The notes: a model not told the origin generated them from the letters alone. A stretch of 43,027 nt of DNA from Eubacteriales Family XIII. Incertae Sedis bacterium (GCA_031264295.1 JAISED010000034.1:1-43027), one strand, 5' to 3'; positions 1 through 9,324 are shown, numbered from the stretch's first letter. Numbers and translations: made by a program.

Positions 1-90
1 CCGTCGGGCTTCGTAGCCGGAACCCGTTGATACTGCCGAGTATCAACGGAACCCGCCGCCTCGCCCGGCGAAAAAAATCCTACGCAATCT
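1..90. repeat. Partial copy of a hairpin (MITE-like) repeat element, cut by the window edge
   Basis: This stretch matches the core of the element at 20336-20501. Both carry a GAACCCG(T/C)TGATAC arm, a six-base loop, a GAGTATCA arm, then GGAACC(C/T)GCCGCCT and an A-run followed by TCCT. The inner stem GTTGATAC/GTATCAAC is perfect. An outer stem, CGTCGGGC with GCCCGGCG, also pairs with one wobble. Terminal repeats are not visible: the left end lies outside the window and the right end diverges after about base 82. Confidence 0.6.
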
Positions 91-114
91 GTGCATGTTA
101 TTATTTCACAGTTC

Positions 115-1133
115 CTAAGAATAATATAATTTGTATACCTTATATACAGCTCCGCCAACATAATAAGGGCATTGTGTAGCCGCATGGCTATAAAGACCCG
201 CAGAACCCCATTTTGACGTGCATATTACAGTATTGTTAATTACGCTTCCTGAACCATAAGATGTAATGATTGCCGTATGTTCAAAAGAGCTTAATGGGTA
301 ATACAACCTTTGCTTACAGCAGTTGGATAACTCCCAACATGAACATAACTCCCATCTGTAAAATAGCTGGACGGATGTGGTATCCAATAAATATTAGATG
401 CCAGCGTACTGTACAGGGCATAAGAATGACAATTGTAATTTGTAGTTGGATTTCTCAGCCTTTGGGCGTTGGGGTAGCTCGCAGCTACTTCAGCGTTTAT
501 TTGGTTTATTTCCGAAGAACCGTATTCTTCGCCGTATACAACTGCTGAAACTTGGCTACCTTTAGGGGTAGTTACATAGCTAGCTGCAGCCATGATCTCC
601 TGATCAATACCCGAACCAGAATCAATAAAATGCTTATCCATGCCCATGTTAGTGGACTGTACCATCATTTCTGCGATTTCTTCCTGCTCTTCTTCAGATA
701 ACTGCTCAAACACGACTGTTGCAGATAGCATGGCATCCAGTGCCATCAGCTTAAACTCCGCCCGCCCGCCGCGCTGCATTGACAAAGAACCATACCGATT
801 GATGATCGCTTGACCAATATCTTCGCGGTTCAAGAGTTCGTCCAACCCGTTAAACCTAGAACGAAGAACATTCACACCTTGCTCCAATGAATTGAACAGG
901 AAAATATCGACCAACAGTGGGTAGTCAAGAACAGCGTTTAACAAGACCGCCGTATCCATTTCATCCAGCTCACTTTGCGCAATCTGCGTAGCGGCGAGCA
1001 TCTGTGGATGATCCATGTTCGCCCATTCAGGTGATTCGTGCGTCGTTTGATATTCATAATCCTCCGCTAGCACAGGTGCGGCAAAAATACCAACGATAAA
1101 AATTACAAAAAATGAAATTAATACTTTTCTCAT
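115..1133 (-). pseudogene. Secreted protein of unknown function, split by a one-base frameshift
   Basis: The first part (280 residues, stop at 291) opens with a signal peptide: Met-Arg-Lys, a hydrophobic stretch, and a likely cleavage site after APVLA. The N-terminal Met is placed at 1133 because GGAGG at 1141-1146 is 7 bases upstream; the Met at 1139 would be too close. The C-terminal part contains NYNCHSYALYS and an aromatic DGSYVHVG segment, then breaks near base 307. A neighbouring frame continues with LYYPLSSFEHTAIITS and SKWGSAGLYSHAATQCPYY, ending at 115. The two halves read as one domain if a single missing base is restored in the AAAGG run. I recognise this NCHSYA...FEHTAI...KWG arrangement as a recurring C-terminal domain of secreted Firmicute proteins but cannot name a function. 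It is either a pseudogene or a sequencing error; a full product would be about 339 residues. Confidence 0.7.
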
Positions 1134-1190
1134 AACCATACCTCCTCACTTTCTATTTAGTTAGCCGGAATAAATTTATCTGCTAGACTA

Positions 1191-1219
1191 ATTATAAATA
1201 TATTCCCCCTCATAGTCAA
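1191..1219 (-). promoter_or_regulatory. Sigma-A-type promoter of the secreted-protein gene
   Basis: On the minus strand a -35 TTGACT (1214-1219) is followed after 17 bases by a -10 TATAAT (1191-1196). The transcript would start about 50 bases before the GGAGG ribosome-binding site at 1141-1146. Confidence 0.75.
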
Positions 1220-1220
1220 T

Positions 1221-1250
1221 CTCGATTTTTGTATATTGAGAAAAATCGAG
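1221..1250. promoter_or_regulatory. Perfect inverted repeat just upstream of the -35, candidate operator
   Basis: The arms CTCGATTTTT and AAAAATCGAG (10 bp each) are separated by 10 bases and abut the -35 box of the secreted-protein promoter. The stem is AT-rich and has no T-run after it, so an operator seems more likely than a terminator for the helicase gene at 1347. Confidence 0.4.
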
Positions 1251-1346
1251 TCAATAGTAAATTCCCTTTGAATTATTTCAGGCGGATTTCAGCTTGATCT
1301 CATAGCATAAATATGAACCTCCAATCCAACTTATAATTATCCTTCA

Positions 1347-2999
1347 TCAGGTTACAACACTGTACGGATACCCCTGTTCGGCAAGAAACAGCTGCCTGTG
1401 CGCCGCAAATCCCTCTTCCACTGTATCAGACGTTACAAGGGTATAGAACCAAGCGCGGTTCTCTCCAGGTTTGGGGCGAAGTATGCGCCCGAGTCGTTGC
1501 GCTTCTTCCTGCCGTGAGCCAAATGTGCCGCTTATTTCTATAGCCACATTCGCGTCAGGCAAATCAATGGCATAATTTGCGACTTTGGAGACAATGATAA
1601 CCGAAAATTCACCATCTCTGAACCGCTGATACAATTCGTCACGCTTTCCGCTTTTGGTTTTTCCCGTGATAATCGGCGCGTCCAGCATCTCCGCTATAAG
1701 CGTGAGTTGACTGATGTAAAGGCCAATAACCAGAATATGCCGCCCGGAATGCTCTTTCAGCAATCGCTGTAAAATCTGAAGCTTCCCCGGGTTCTCAGCA
1801 GCTATGCGGAATTTTTTGCGCTTATCGGCAACAGCATAGTCCATGCGCAGACTATCCGCAAGCGGTACACGCACCTCAAAGCACTCGGCTTTTGCAATAT
1901 AGCCGCTCTTTTCAAGTACTTTCCAAGGCACTTCATACCGCTTCGGACCAATCAATGTAAATACATCGCTCTCCAGACCATCCTCGCGAATCAGCGTTGC
2001 CGTAAGCCCGAGCCGCCTTTTAGATTGGAGTTCCGCCGTCATACGAAACACCGGCGCAGGCAAAGTATGCACCTCGTCGTAAATAATCAAGCCCCACTCG
2101 CGACTGTTCATCAACTCACGGTGTCTTTCGGACGCGCCAAGGATTTGGTATGTTGAAATGGTGACGGGTTTAATTTCTTTTTTTTCGCCGCTGTATTCTC
2201 CGATTTGGTCTGCAGTGAGCGAAGTTTTGTCTGTTAGCTCGGCAATCCATTGCCTTACAGCGGTAATGGCGGTGGTGAGTATAAGGGTTTCCGTTTGCAG
2301 CTTTGTCATTGCCGCCATACCGACGATGGTCTTGCCCGCGCCGCACGGCAACACAATGACGCCGTGACCGCCGCGAGCTTCGCCATTTGCGTGAAACACT
2401 TCTGCTGCTTCCGATTGATACGGACGAAGAACAAACGGCTGCTCGGACAGAGCCATATTTCTCAGGCCGAACACGAGCGGCGAGGCTTCGCGATATCCGG
2501 CCAAATCCTCAGCGGGATACTCAGCAATGATCAGCGCCTGCTTAATATGTCCGCGATAGGCTGCATCCACCTCAAAAGTAAGATCGTCAAGTCTACTTGT
2601 GAGGTATTTGGCGACTGCCTTGGTGTTTTCAAGCTCGGCGGAAATATACTTATCATCGCAGCGAAGAATGAATCGTCCGTTTTCAATCAACAGCTTCACG
2701 CGACCATAGCGCTTGCCCCAGTCAAGTATACGACTGATCACAATCTGCGGTGGCTCATGTTTGGAGAAACATCGTAGTTCTTCTATAACCTGTTCCGTTG
2801 TAATCCCCGCCGCTGCCGCGTTCCACAGAGACAGCTGCGTCAGCTTGTAAGTGTGGATGTACTCAGGGCTTTTTACCATTTCGGCGAAGCCCGACAGCGC
2901 GTCGCGGGCATCCTCATATAATGGATGATCGGTTTCAAGCAGTACTGTCAAATCACTTTGAACTATGATGCATCCAGATTCTCTTGTTTTAAATGACAT
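1347..2999 (-). CDS. XPB/ERCC3-type DNA repair helicase
   Basis: Superfamily 2 helicase of the bacterial XPB (Rad25/ERCC3) family, expected to unwind DNA 3' to 5' in repair. Visible motifs are the Walker A loop LPCGAGKT near residue 220, the Walker B box YDEVHT near residue 308, motif III LGLTATLIREDG, and the C-terminal motif VI EEAQRLGRILRPK. The N-terminal 190 residues match the usual substrate-recognition part of bacterial XPB. The length (550 residues) is typical. The start is set at the ATG at 2999, which overlaps the stop of the upstream partner gene by 11 bases. A TTG at 3026 would add nine residues and cannot be excluded. The overlap implies translational coupling with the partner gene. 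Confidence 0.9.
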   Translation of the reverse strand: MSFKTRESGCIIVQSDLTVLLETDHPLYEDARDALSGFAEMVKSPEYIHTYKLTQLSLWNAAAAGITTEQVIEELRCFSKHEPPQIVISRILDWGKRYGRVKLLIENGRFILRCDDKYISAELENTKAVAKYLTSRLDDLTFEVDAAYRGHIKQALIIAEYPAEDLAGYREASPLVFGLRNMALSEQPFVLRPYQSEAAEVFHANGEARGGHGVIVLPCGAGKTIVGMAAMTKLQTETLILTTAITAVRQWIAELTDKTSLTADQIGEYSGEKKEIKPVTISTYQILGASERHRELMNSREWGLIIYDEVHTLPAPVFRMTAELQSKRRLGLTATLIREDGLESDVFTLIGPKRYEVPWKVLEKSGYIAKAECFEVRVPLADSLRMDYAVADKRKKFRIAAENPGKLQILQRLLKEHSGRHILVIGLYISQLTLIAEMLDAPIITGKTKSGKRDELYQRFRDGEFSVIIVSKVANYAIDLPDANVAIEISGTFGSRQEEAQRLGRILRPKPGENRAWFYTLVTSDTVEEGFAAHRQLFLAEQGYPYSVVT

Positions 3000-4743
3000 C
3001 TTTGCAAAACCTATTGTTTTTTTCAATCACTTTCTTGATTTTTTTCGTCGCACCGTCTTCAACCACAATAGCGGCGGAGATTTTTTCCTTAACTAGTTCA
3101 CCCATACCCTTGTAACGAATCACTTCCGCAAGAAGCGCGTCGTCATCACATTCCAGTATTGTCACTTGCCTGAGTCTGATACGACCGACTTGTTTTTCCC
3201 AGTCGGCCAATGCGCTGACAACATTTTTTGGCGTCGGCTTGTCCGATGCAAGCAGATACTTGCGCAAATCGTCGATACTCTCGCCGCTGTCTGTAGCGCG
3301 AACCACCGTTTCAAAGTCGAGCCTGTAAATCGAGGCTTCGTCCGTTGAGGATACCTTTGTAAACAGCTTTTCAAAATAAAGCTCGTGTTTGAGCCTGTTC
3401 AAGCTGTCAGGGATAACGATCGTGTAATCCGGCAGCACCGTAAACCCGCCCGCAATTTTCGCATTTGGCATATCCGGCGCGGCATATGAATCGGTTAAGC
3501 CGAGCACATATGCGCCAAGCGGGTTGATTCTGAACGCGACAGGTATACGCCGTCCTCTGTCGGCATAAACGCTCCTGCCTTCGCCCCACACGATATCTAT
3601 TATCCCGAGCGCCCCGAAAAATGACAAAATAATATTAATCAACAGATGCTCGTAATACTCCCATTTGACACTGTAATCATAGTAATTATTACCGGTCTCA
3701 ACAACATACCTTTCTTCTTTTCTCGCGAATGTTTTTTTGGCTATACGCAAATACCGTTCAAACTCCCGAGTATCTACGGCCTGTCCGATCGGGCAGTATT
3801 TCATCTCTTCGGCAATGTTTTGCCGCGCATCGACAGGATTATGACCACGTTTTGATTTGATTCCCCTCATGATCGAAATTTCGTCAAAACTCTTGCTTTT
3901 CAGGTACGCTTCAAACAGTTTTTTTATCAACTGTCCGTGAGGCAAGCTTACTAACGAAAGCGTTTTTCTTCCGGGAGCGCACACCCCTTCCGCAGATACA
4001 AGCAGGCCGCCGGCGACGCAAAATACCGTCAGAGGAAGAGTCACCAACAAACCATCTGAGGTTCGCATATCCTCAGGTTCAAGGTTTATGTCCGTCGCGT
4101 ATTCCTCATAACCGCAAAATTTCAGCAGTTTCATCGCAGCGGATTTGCTGATAATTCCGCTTTTTGTAACTGTCAGTTTATTTGAGTTGCAGAATCTTAC
4201 AATATTCGCAAAATCAGTTGTCCTGTTTTCGCGCGTTGAAAACGTAAACTTGCCGGGAACCTCTGAATACACGCGTCTCATCTCACCGATGGTGTCGCAC
4301 AATTCATTCTGAAATATCGAACTGACGTCACTTTTAGGGAAAAACAGCCACAACGCTGAATTCTTTCCGGCATACCTTGTTTTGAATCGTTCGAGTCCGT
4401 TATTCGTAGAGTAATAATAATAGAACCTCTCTGATTTTTCGGCAAGGCCAAACTCCACCGCAACTTCATCGGCGTAATCTACAGGCTCGGAACCCGAGCC
4501 CCAAATATGCAACGAAATTATTTTGCGTTCGGCAGCGGAGAGATCATTCCACAAAAGCTCAAACCTGTTTGGAGCGCAGTAGTACTCGCTCAATATTGAG
4601 ACAACCTGTTCTTTTGCGGCGCTTTTTGCCGCGCTGTACACGTTGCCGCCTATGATATATGCGAGATGCCGAAGCGAACCGATTCGTCCTTTATCAGCAA
4701 GCGGCAACTCATACAATAAGTCCTCGACCTGTTCGGGTATCAT
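2989..4743 (-). CDS. Helicase-associated domain protein, partner of the XPB helicase
   Basis: A 584-residue protein with no Walker motifs. The N-terminal third is helical with a winged-helix-like look. Bacterial XPB genes are often preceded by a protein carrying a helicase-associated domain of this size, and the start of this one (LYELPLADKGRIGSLRHLAY) fits that group. The role is probably as an accessory or DNA-binding subunit of the helicase; this is inference from pairing rather than from a catalytic motif. The start ATG at 4743 has AAGGAG seven bases upstream. The stop overlaps the helicase start by 11 bases, so the two form a coupled pair. Confidence 0.7.
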   Translation of the reverse strand: MIPEQVEDLLYELPLADKGRIGSLRHLAYIIGGNVYSAAKSAAKEQVVSILSEYYCAPNRFELLWNDLSAAERKIISLHIWGSGSEPVDYADEVAVEFGLAEKSERFYYYYSTNNGLERFKTRYAGKNSALWLFFPKSDVSSIFQNELCDTIGEMRRVYSEVPGKFTFSTRENRTTDFANIVRFCNSNKLTVTKSGIISKSAAMKLLKFCGYEEYATDINLEPEDMRTSDGLLVTLPLTVFCVAGGLLVSAEGVCAPGRKTLSLVSLPHGQLIKKLFEAYLKSKSFDEISIMRGIKSKRGHNPVDARQNIAEEMKYCPIGQAVDTREFERYLRIAKKTFARKEERYVVETGNNYYDYSVKWEYYEHLLINIILSFFGALGIIDIVWGEGRSVYADRGRRIPVAFRINPLGAYVLGLTDSYAAPDMPNAKIAGGFTVLPDYTIVIPDSLNRLKHELYFEKLFTKVSSTDEASIYRLDFETVVRATDSGESIDDLRKYLLASDKPTPKNVVSALADWEKQVGRIRLRQVTILECDDDALLAEVIRYKGMGELVKEKISAAIVVEDGATKKIKKVIEKNNRFCKDVI

Positions 4744-4766
4744 GCTTTTCTCCTTTTATCAAACCG

Positions 4767-6335
4767 TTAATTGACTTTTTTAACCACCGGCATATCGCAG
4801 TTATGCAACACTCCACTGGACAGTGCAAAGCAAACAAGCCCCGCCGCAAGCTCCCATGCGGCGAGCGCCACAAGCGCCGCCGACTGACCCCATAAGCCGG
4901 CAAGCACGATCGCCAGTATGACGCCCGGCGCCATGATCAGCATGGTAGCGATATAATAGATCATGATCAACATGCCCGCGCTGATATCCGCTCCGGTGAA
5001 GCGCATAAAAAGATAATTGATCCCTGTCAGTACAAAAGAAAAAAGTGCGTAAACAAGTATATACGTCAAAATATCCAGGATATTCAGCCGCAAGATCATC
5101 CCTGAAACCCCGAATATCAGCACGCTTTCCGTCAACACCTTGATAACTATTTCCATATTATTCCATATAATCTTTTTGAATGAAGTCTCCGGGATCATAT
5201 AGATATAATGCATATAAAGCTCTCTCAGACCTTGGCTGGTTCCTATAAGCATTATTTGCATCCACATAAGAATCATCATAACCATCGTAATGTCGCCAAG
5301 CAATACCGCAGCCGTAACAGCGCACACCATGATTATTACAGACGTCAAGCTTATGAATCCCAAACGACTTTTCCTGAAGACCTCCCTCATGTGTTTGCCG
5401 AATAAGGCCGCCGCTCCGAAATACGGTATGCCCGTCTTTGCGATCCGCGTAGCTTTACCCGCGCCAATCGCCGCAGCAGCGTTCATATTGCCGTCAGCCA
5501 TGGCGCGTTTTCTCTCATAAGCCGTTTCCGTCGCCACCAGCACATCTTCATAATAATCCGGATTAGACAGCATTATGTACACCACGAGCGCCGCACCCAG
5601 CAGTAGGTTAGCTCCAAAGTAAATTGCTCCGGTTCCCACTGCCCCTGTCAGCAAAGCAGTAGCACCCGCCGCCGTCCAGCCTGCCACCGGAATAAAGGTC
5701 AGAAACGGAGAATTCACAAGCGTTTCAACAAGAGCCATCACATCCTGTGTCTGAGAAAAGCAAAAAACGGCATACAGAACCAGCGGTAAAAACAGCAAGG
5801 CGGTCAATAACTTGGCAATGCGCTTGCGCCGGGTTCTCCCATTTGTCAGGCTATAGATCATCAAAGATAGGATTGAAAACAGCGCCATACTCAGCATGAA
5901 TCCCATCAGAACCAGCAGTACGCCGCCAAAACCGATGCCAAACGACGCCAGAGTGCTTGACTGAAATAATATGAAAAATCCTGCAAGAAAGGCCATCCTT
6001 ATCATCTTGATGATGCCGTAGAGCAGGATCTTCCGCGGGTTAACAGGCGACACAAACAGCAGATTTACATCATTCATGTCGAAGATCGCGCGGCCTTCCG
6101 ACGTCGCCGCGCTCACAGAATAACACAGGAATAATGTGATAAGCAGAAACAGAGCGCCGGTAAGCCAGAAGAAGGGCAAATAAGCGCCGCTGTAGGGTGA
6201 AAAAATCGATTCGTAGACCATGGCGAAGATTATCACAAATATCAGGATATACATAATCAGCTTTGACGGCTTTTTTAAGACCTCTTTAAAACCATTTTTA
6301 AAGCTTTTACGTATTATATATATGAGGGCGCTCAT
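4767..6335 (-). CDS. ABC exporter membrane permease
   Basis: A 522-residue integral membrane protein with about a dozen hydrophobic helices, including segments near residues 25-45, 55-75, 110-165, 185-205, 330-360 and 400-500. It resembles the putative ABC exporter permeases of Firmicutes that pair with a lone ATPase. The start codon overlaps the ATPase stop in an ATGA arrangement (6332-6335), so the two are translationally coupled and almost certainly form one transporter. The substrate is unknown. The gene lies downstream of an LTA-synthase-like enzyme, which hints at cell-envelope work without proving it. Confidence 0.85.
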   Translation of the reverse strand: MSALIYIIRKSFKNGFKEVLKKPSKLIMYILIFVIIFAMVYESIFSPYSGAYLPFFWLTGALFLLITLFLCYSVSAATSEGRAIFDMNDVNLLFVSPVNPRKILLYGIIKMIRMAFLAGFFILFQSSTLASFGIGFGGVLLVLMGFMLSMALFSILSLMIYSLTNGRTRRKRIAKLLTALLFLPLVLYAVFCFSQTQDVMALVETLVNSPFLTFIPVAGWTAAGATALLTGAVGTGAIYFGANLLLGAALVVYIMLSNPDYYEDVLVATETAYERKRAMADGNMNAAAAIGAGKATRIAKTGIPYFGAAALFGKHMREVFRKSRLGFISLTSVIIMVCAVTAAVLLGDITMVMMILMWMQIMLIGTSQGLRELYMHYIYMIPETSFKKIIWNNMEIVIKVLTESVLIFGVSGMILRLNILDILTYILVYALFSFVLTGINYLFMRFTGADISAGMLIMIYYIATMLIMAPGVILAIVLAGLWGQSAALVALAAWELAAGLVCFALSSGVLHNCDMPVVKKVN

Positions 6336-7036
6336 ATCCGTCCGCCCCCATCGGTGATAGAGAAATATATATTCTCCAGTGATTCCTCTTCCGGTAATTC
6401 TTCATAACGGCAGAGGGCGGCGACCCGCCCGGCGTTTAAGATATATGTGGCGTCCCAATCGTCCTCAATGCTCTCTATCATGTGGGTACTCACCAGCAAG
6501 GCGCATCCGCTGCTTTTCAGCCCGCGCATGATCCATTTCAGCTGCCTGATACCATGGGGATCCAGTCCCACCAGGGGTTCATCCAGGATTATCGCCATAG
6601 GCTTAGGCAGCAGGGCGCAGCATACGCTGACCTTTTGCTGCATACCCTTGGACAATTCCTTGCCCAGCTTCTGCGTCTTATCCGATAACTCGAACAGATT
6701 CAGCAGTTCATCGGCATGCTGCTCCCAAGCTGTAAGCCCATACGCCTTCGCAATAAATTCCAGATGCTCATAAATCGTCAGCAATGGGTAAAGCGCCGGG
6801 AATTCCGGCACGTAGCCTAAAATACGCTTGGCGGGTATGCTAAGGTTATCATGCCCCCCGACACTTATCCTGCCCTCAAAGCGCAGCAGCCCGCAAATAG
6901 CCTTAATCAGAGTAGACTTCCCGGCGCCGTTGGGTCCCAGAAGCACCGTCAATTCCCCCGGCCGCGCCTCAAGGGATATATTGTCATTTGCTAAAAATTT
7001 GCCGTAACGTTTGGACACATTCTGCGCTATGATCAT
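6332..7036 (-). CDS. ABC transporter ATP-binding protein
   Basis: A 234-residue nucleotide-binding subunit. It has Walker A GPNGAGKST near residues 35-43, the signature LSKGMQQKV near residue 129, Walker B AIILDEP followed by the D-loop GLDPHG near residues 150-160, and the switch histidine in LLVSTHM. It is complete and of normal length for a single-domain ABC ATPase. It energises the permease encoded immediately downstream, with which it overlaps by four bases. The 107-base spacer to the upstream LTA-synthase-like gene holds degenerate copies of that gene's 3' end. Confidence 0.92.
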   Translation of the reverse strand: MIIAQNVSKRYGKFLANDNISLEARPGELTVLLGPNGAGKSTLIKAICGLLRFEGRISVGGHDNLSIPAKRILGYVPEFPALYPLLTIYEHLEFIAKAYGLTAWEQHADELLNLFELSDKTQKLGKELSKGMQQKVSVCCALLPKPMAIILDEPLVGLDPHGIRQLKWIMRGLKSSGCALLVSTHMIESIEDDWDATYILNAGRVAALCRYEELPEEESLENIYFSITDGGGRI

Positions 7037-7083
7037 GCTTCTCTCTCACCCTCCTCGTATAAAAGCGCCGCCGGCTTATCCGA

Positions 7084-7170
7084 CTAGCCCTCGGCGCGCG
7101 GCGTCACTTAACTGGCTTCGGCGTCATTCGCGGGCACAGGCCGCTACTCCGACTCGGCGTCATTCCCGCT
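7084..7170 (-). repeat. Tandem copies of the 3' tail of the LTA-synthase-like gene
   Basis: The gene ends with codons for GNDAESE and a TAG at 7144-7146. Thirty-six bases further on, at 7108-7134, a copy reads PANDAEAS then TAA in the same phase. A third, more degenerate copy at 7084-7107 reads TPRAEG then TAG. Each copy keeps the GACGCCG core and a stop codon. The block lies between this gene and the ABC ATPase gene. Confidence 0.6.
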
Positions 7171-9222
7171 GGCGAAGTCCGTCCATAGTTCCTCATCGCC
7201 GCTCTGTCCCGCAACGCTGAGCACCACATCGTTCTTACCCACCTGGCTGACCTGAAGCATTGCCGCTTCCTTATCCGTCATAGCCTCACTCACCATCAGC
7301 CTGTCGGGTGATAAAAACTCGGTTTCAAAGATCTCACCATTCACCGAAGCCTTGCTGTAAGGGGTGAAACCCTTGCCATAAACATAATAATTATCCGCTA
7401 TCTTCACGACCTTATTTACACGGATGGGCGAAAAGCCCATTTGAAGCTCTGTAGGTTCAAACGCCTCCCGTCCTTCATATACATAAGCGTTCCCATACAG
7501 CATGTCGTACTGCAATTTCTTCAGTTTTTCAAGGTAAAATTTATCATCCGCGTGGTGTTGATGATAAGCCATGAGCGTCCCACGCGTTATTCCCAGCTGC
7601 GATTCCAGCTCGGCCGCCAGCTGATATGAATAAAGGTCGTTACTCTTCCTTTCAAGCGCGTAGTTGCTCCAAATCACATACTGCGTTTCAAACGATGAGC
7701 CGTTTTTCATATCTTCGTCGCTGATATCAAGTGCCGGCAGATGATCGCCGTATATCACCAACACAACTTCCTCATCCATACTATCCAGCTGTTCTGTCAA
7801 TTCGCGCAGGAAATCGTCCATTTCCCTTACCTGCTGTATATAGTATTCGAAAGCATTAGTCTCCGCCTCCGTCTCGAAGCCGGAAACCCTCACATACGGA
7901 TTTTCTATCACCTGTTTCTCAGGATAACTCCCATGACCCTGAACGGATATGGCAAAGATGAAATCCTTCCCTTCCGTGGAATTCATCGCCCCCAAAACCT
8001 GCTCGGTCAACACCCCGTCCTTAGCCCAGTTACGCGGCGTTTTCAAAACATCGTTCATATATTCGATCGAAGTAAACGTGTCAAAACCCAGATTGGCAAA
8101 GACCTGATTCCGGTTATAAAAAGCGCCTCTGTGGTTATGAATGGCGTGGCTCGTGTAGCCAAGCTCCTTCAAGCTGTATGCCATTGACTCACATGTAACG
8201 TCCTTCAATACAGACTTATACGGATACTCCCCCGGACCAAAGAACTTGACGCTCATACCTGAAAGCACCTCGAACTCCGTATTCGCCGTGCCTGCGCCGA
8301 TGGAAGGAACCGTCAAATATCCGGACGAGTAATTTTCACGCATACTGTGAAACCACGGCGCGGGTTCTTCTGAATACGTAAGTCCCTTCATTTCAGAGGG
8401 GTCTATGAAAGATTCCATCTGCAGGAATATGATATTCGGCAGCGTTTTGGGAAATGTTGACGCTCCCGCGTCGGAATACAGCTCATACGAACCCATGGTC
8501 TGCAGCTCGCCCTTGTTGAATATCGTCCTGACACTGTACTCCGAATAGCCCAGTGGTCTCTTAATCCCGGTATTGAGCCAAGTATTCATAAAGCAATACG
8601 CTACGCCGTAGTCTTTGTACGCGTAAGCGAGATTACCAAAGACAGTACCCGTCACATTGAATTTCACCGCTGAAAACAACGAGCCGACTGATATGGCAAA
8701 TATCAGAACTATGGCGCCAAGGTTCTTGACGCGTGAAATACTCCCCTGCTTCTTCGGAGCAAATATGAAGAGCGCTATGAACAGCAGCGCCGACATAGCC
8801 ATAGCCGCGATCACAATACCGATCTGCAGCTTAGACAAATAGCTCGGCACTACGGTAATGCCCGATTCCAGCAGCGAAAGATCCTTCATAGTGAACGGCG
8901 TCATACGGTATGAAAGTATCACCCCGTTGGCGACGCCGAGCGCCAGCCAAAACACAGACCAAACAGCATATACAAGAATCCGTCTGCGAAACAGCATCGC
9001 AGTCGAAAGTGTCAGAAATATTATCAGCGCGTTCAGCAAAAAAACCGGCGGCCGTGTGAACATAAAACCGAGAGCCTCCAAGACAGAATGTCTGCCTGCC
9101 GCCTCAATCACAATATTCAAAGCTATAGCTAATACCGCGCTCAACGCGATCGGATTTCTCATCAATTTTTCAAATAGCACACGGAATCTCATCAGACCCC
9201 GCAATTCATCATGCGGTTCCAT
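7144..9222 (-). CDS. LTA synthase family sulfatase-fold membrane enzyme
   Basis: A 692-residue protein with five N-terminal membrane helices (roughly residues 25-45, 55-80, 85-105, 130-155, 165-185) and a large extracellular alkaline-phosphatase/sulfatase fold. Active-site signatures are the metal-ligand Glu in IIFLQMESF near residue 269, the nucleophile Thr in ANTEFEVLSG near residue 315, and YGDHLP near residue 490. Family members transfer glycerol-phosphate or other phospho-head-groups from phosphatidylglycerol to cell-envelope polymers. The C-terminal 90 residues extend beyond the catalytic domain and look like an extra beta domain. The ATG at 9222 is chosen because an AGGGGG ribosome-binding site lies eight bases upstream; an in-frame ATG at 9243 precedes that site. 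The gene is divergent from lexA. Confidence 0.88.
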   Translation of the reverse strand: MEPHDELRGLMRFRVLFEKLMRNPIALSAVLAIALNIVIEAAGRHSVLEALGFMFTRPPVFLLNALIIFLTLSTAMLFRRRILVYAVWSVFWLALGVANGVILSYRMTPFTMKDLSLLESGITVVPSYLSKLQIGIVIAAMAMSALLFIALFIFAPKKQGSISRVKNLGAIVLIFAISVGSLFSAVKFNVTGTVFGNLAYAYKDYGVAYCFMNTWLNTGIKRPLGYSEYSVRTIFNKGELQTMGSYELYSDAGASTFPKTLPNIIFLQMESFIDPSEMKGLTYSEEPAPWFHSMRENYSSGYLTVPSIGAGTANTEFEVLSGMSVKFFGPGEYPYKSVLKDVTCESMAYSLKELGYTSHAIHNHRGAFYNRNQVFANLGFDTFTSIEYMNDVLKTPRNWAKDGVLTEQVLGAMNSTEGKDFIFAISVQGHGSYPEKQVIENPYVRVSGFETEAETNAFEYYIQQVREMDDFLRELTEQLDSMDEEVVLVIYGDHLPALDISDEDMKNGSSFETQYVIWSNYALERKSNDLYSYQLAAELESQLGITRGTLMAYHQHHADDKFYLEKLKKLQYDMLYGNAYVYEGREAFEPTELQMGFSPIRVNKVVKIADNYYVYGKGFTPYSKASVNGEIFETEFLSPDRLMVSEAMTDKEAAMLQVSQVGKNDVVLSVAGQSGDEELWTDFASGNDAESE

Positions 9223-9270
9223 TATTATCCCCCTCTTCCTCATTCATATTAGCATTACTCAATAGAGATG

Positions 9271-9299
9271 ATTCTACCACAAGATCGCTATATATACAA
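9271..9299 (-). promoter_or_regulatory. Promoter of the LTA-synthase-like gene
   Basis: On the minus strand a -35-like TTGTAT (9294-9299) is followed after 17 bases by TAGAAT (9271-9276). It is divergent from the lexA promoter, with only 11 bases between it and the LexA box, so LexA binding might touch both. Confidence 0.5.
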
Positions 9300-9310
9300 T
9301 AGCAAAAATC

Positions 9311-9324
9311 AGAACACATGTTTA
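9311..9324 (+). promoter_or_regulatory. LexA operator (Gram-positive SOS box)
   Basis: AGAACACATGTTTA matches the Firmicute SOS box CGAAC-N4-GTTCG in nine of the ten core positions needed for a GAAC-N4-GTTY site. Its right half overlaps the -35 box of the lexA promoter, which is the expected arrangement for autorepression. Confidence 0.7.
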
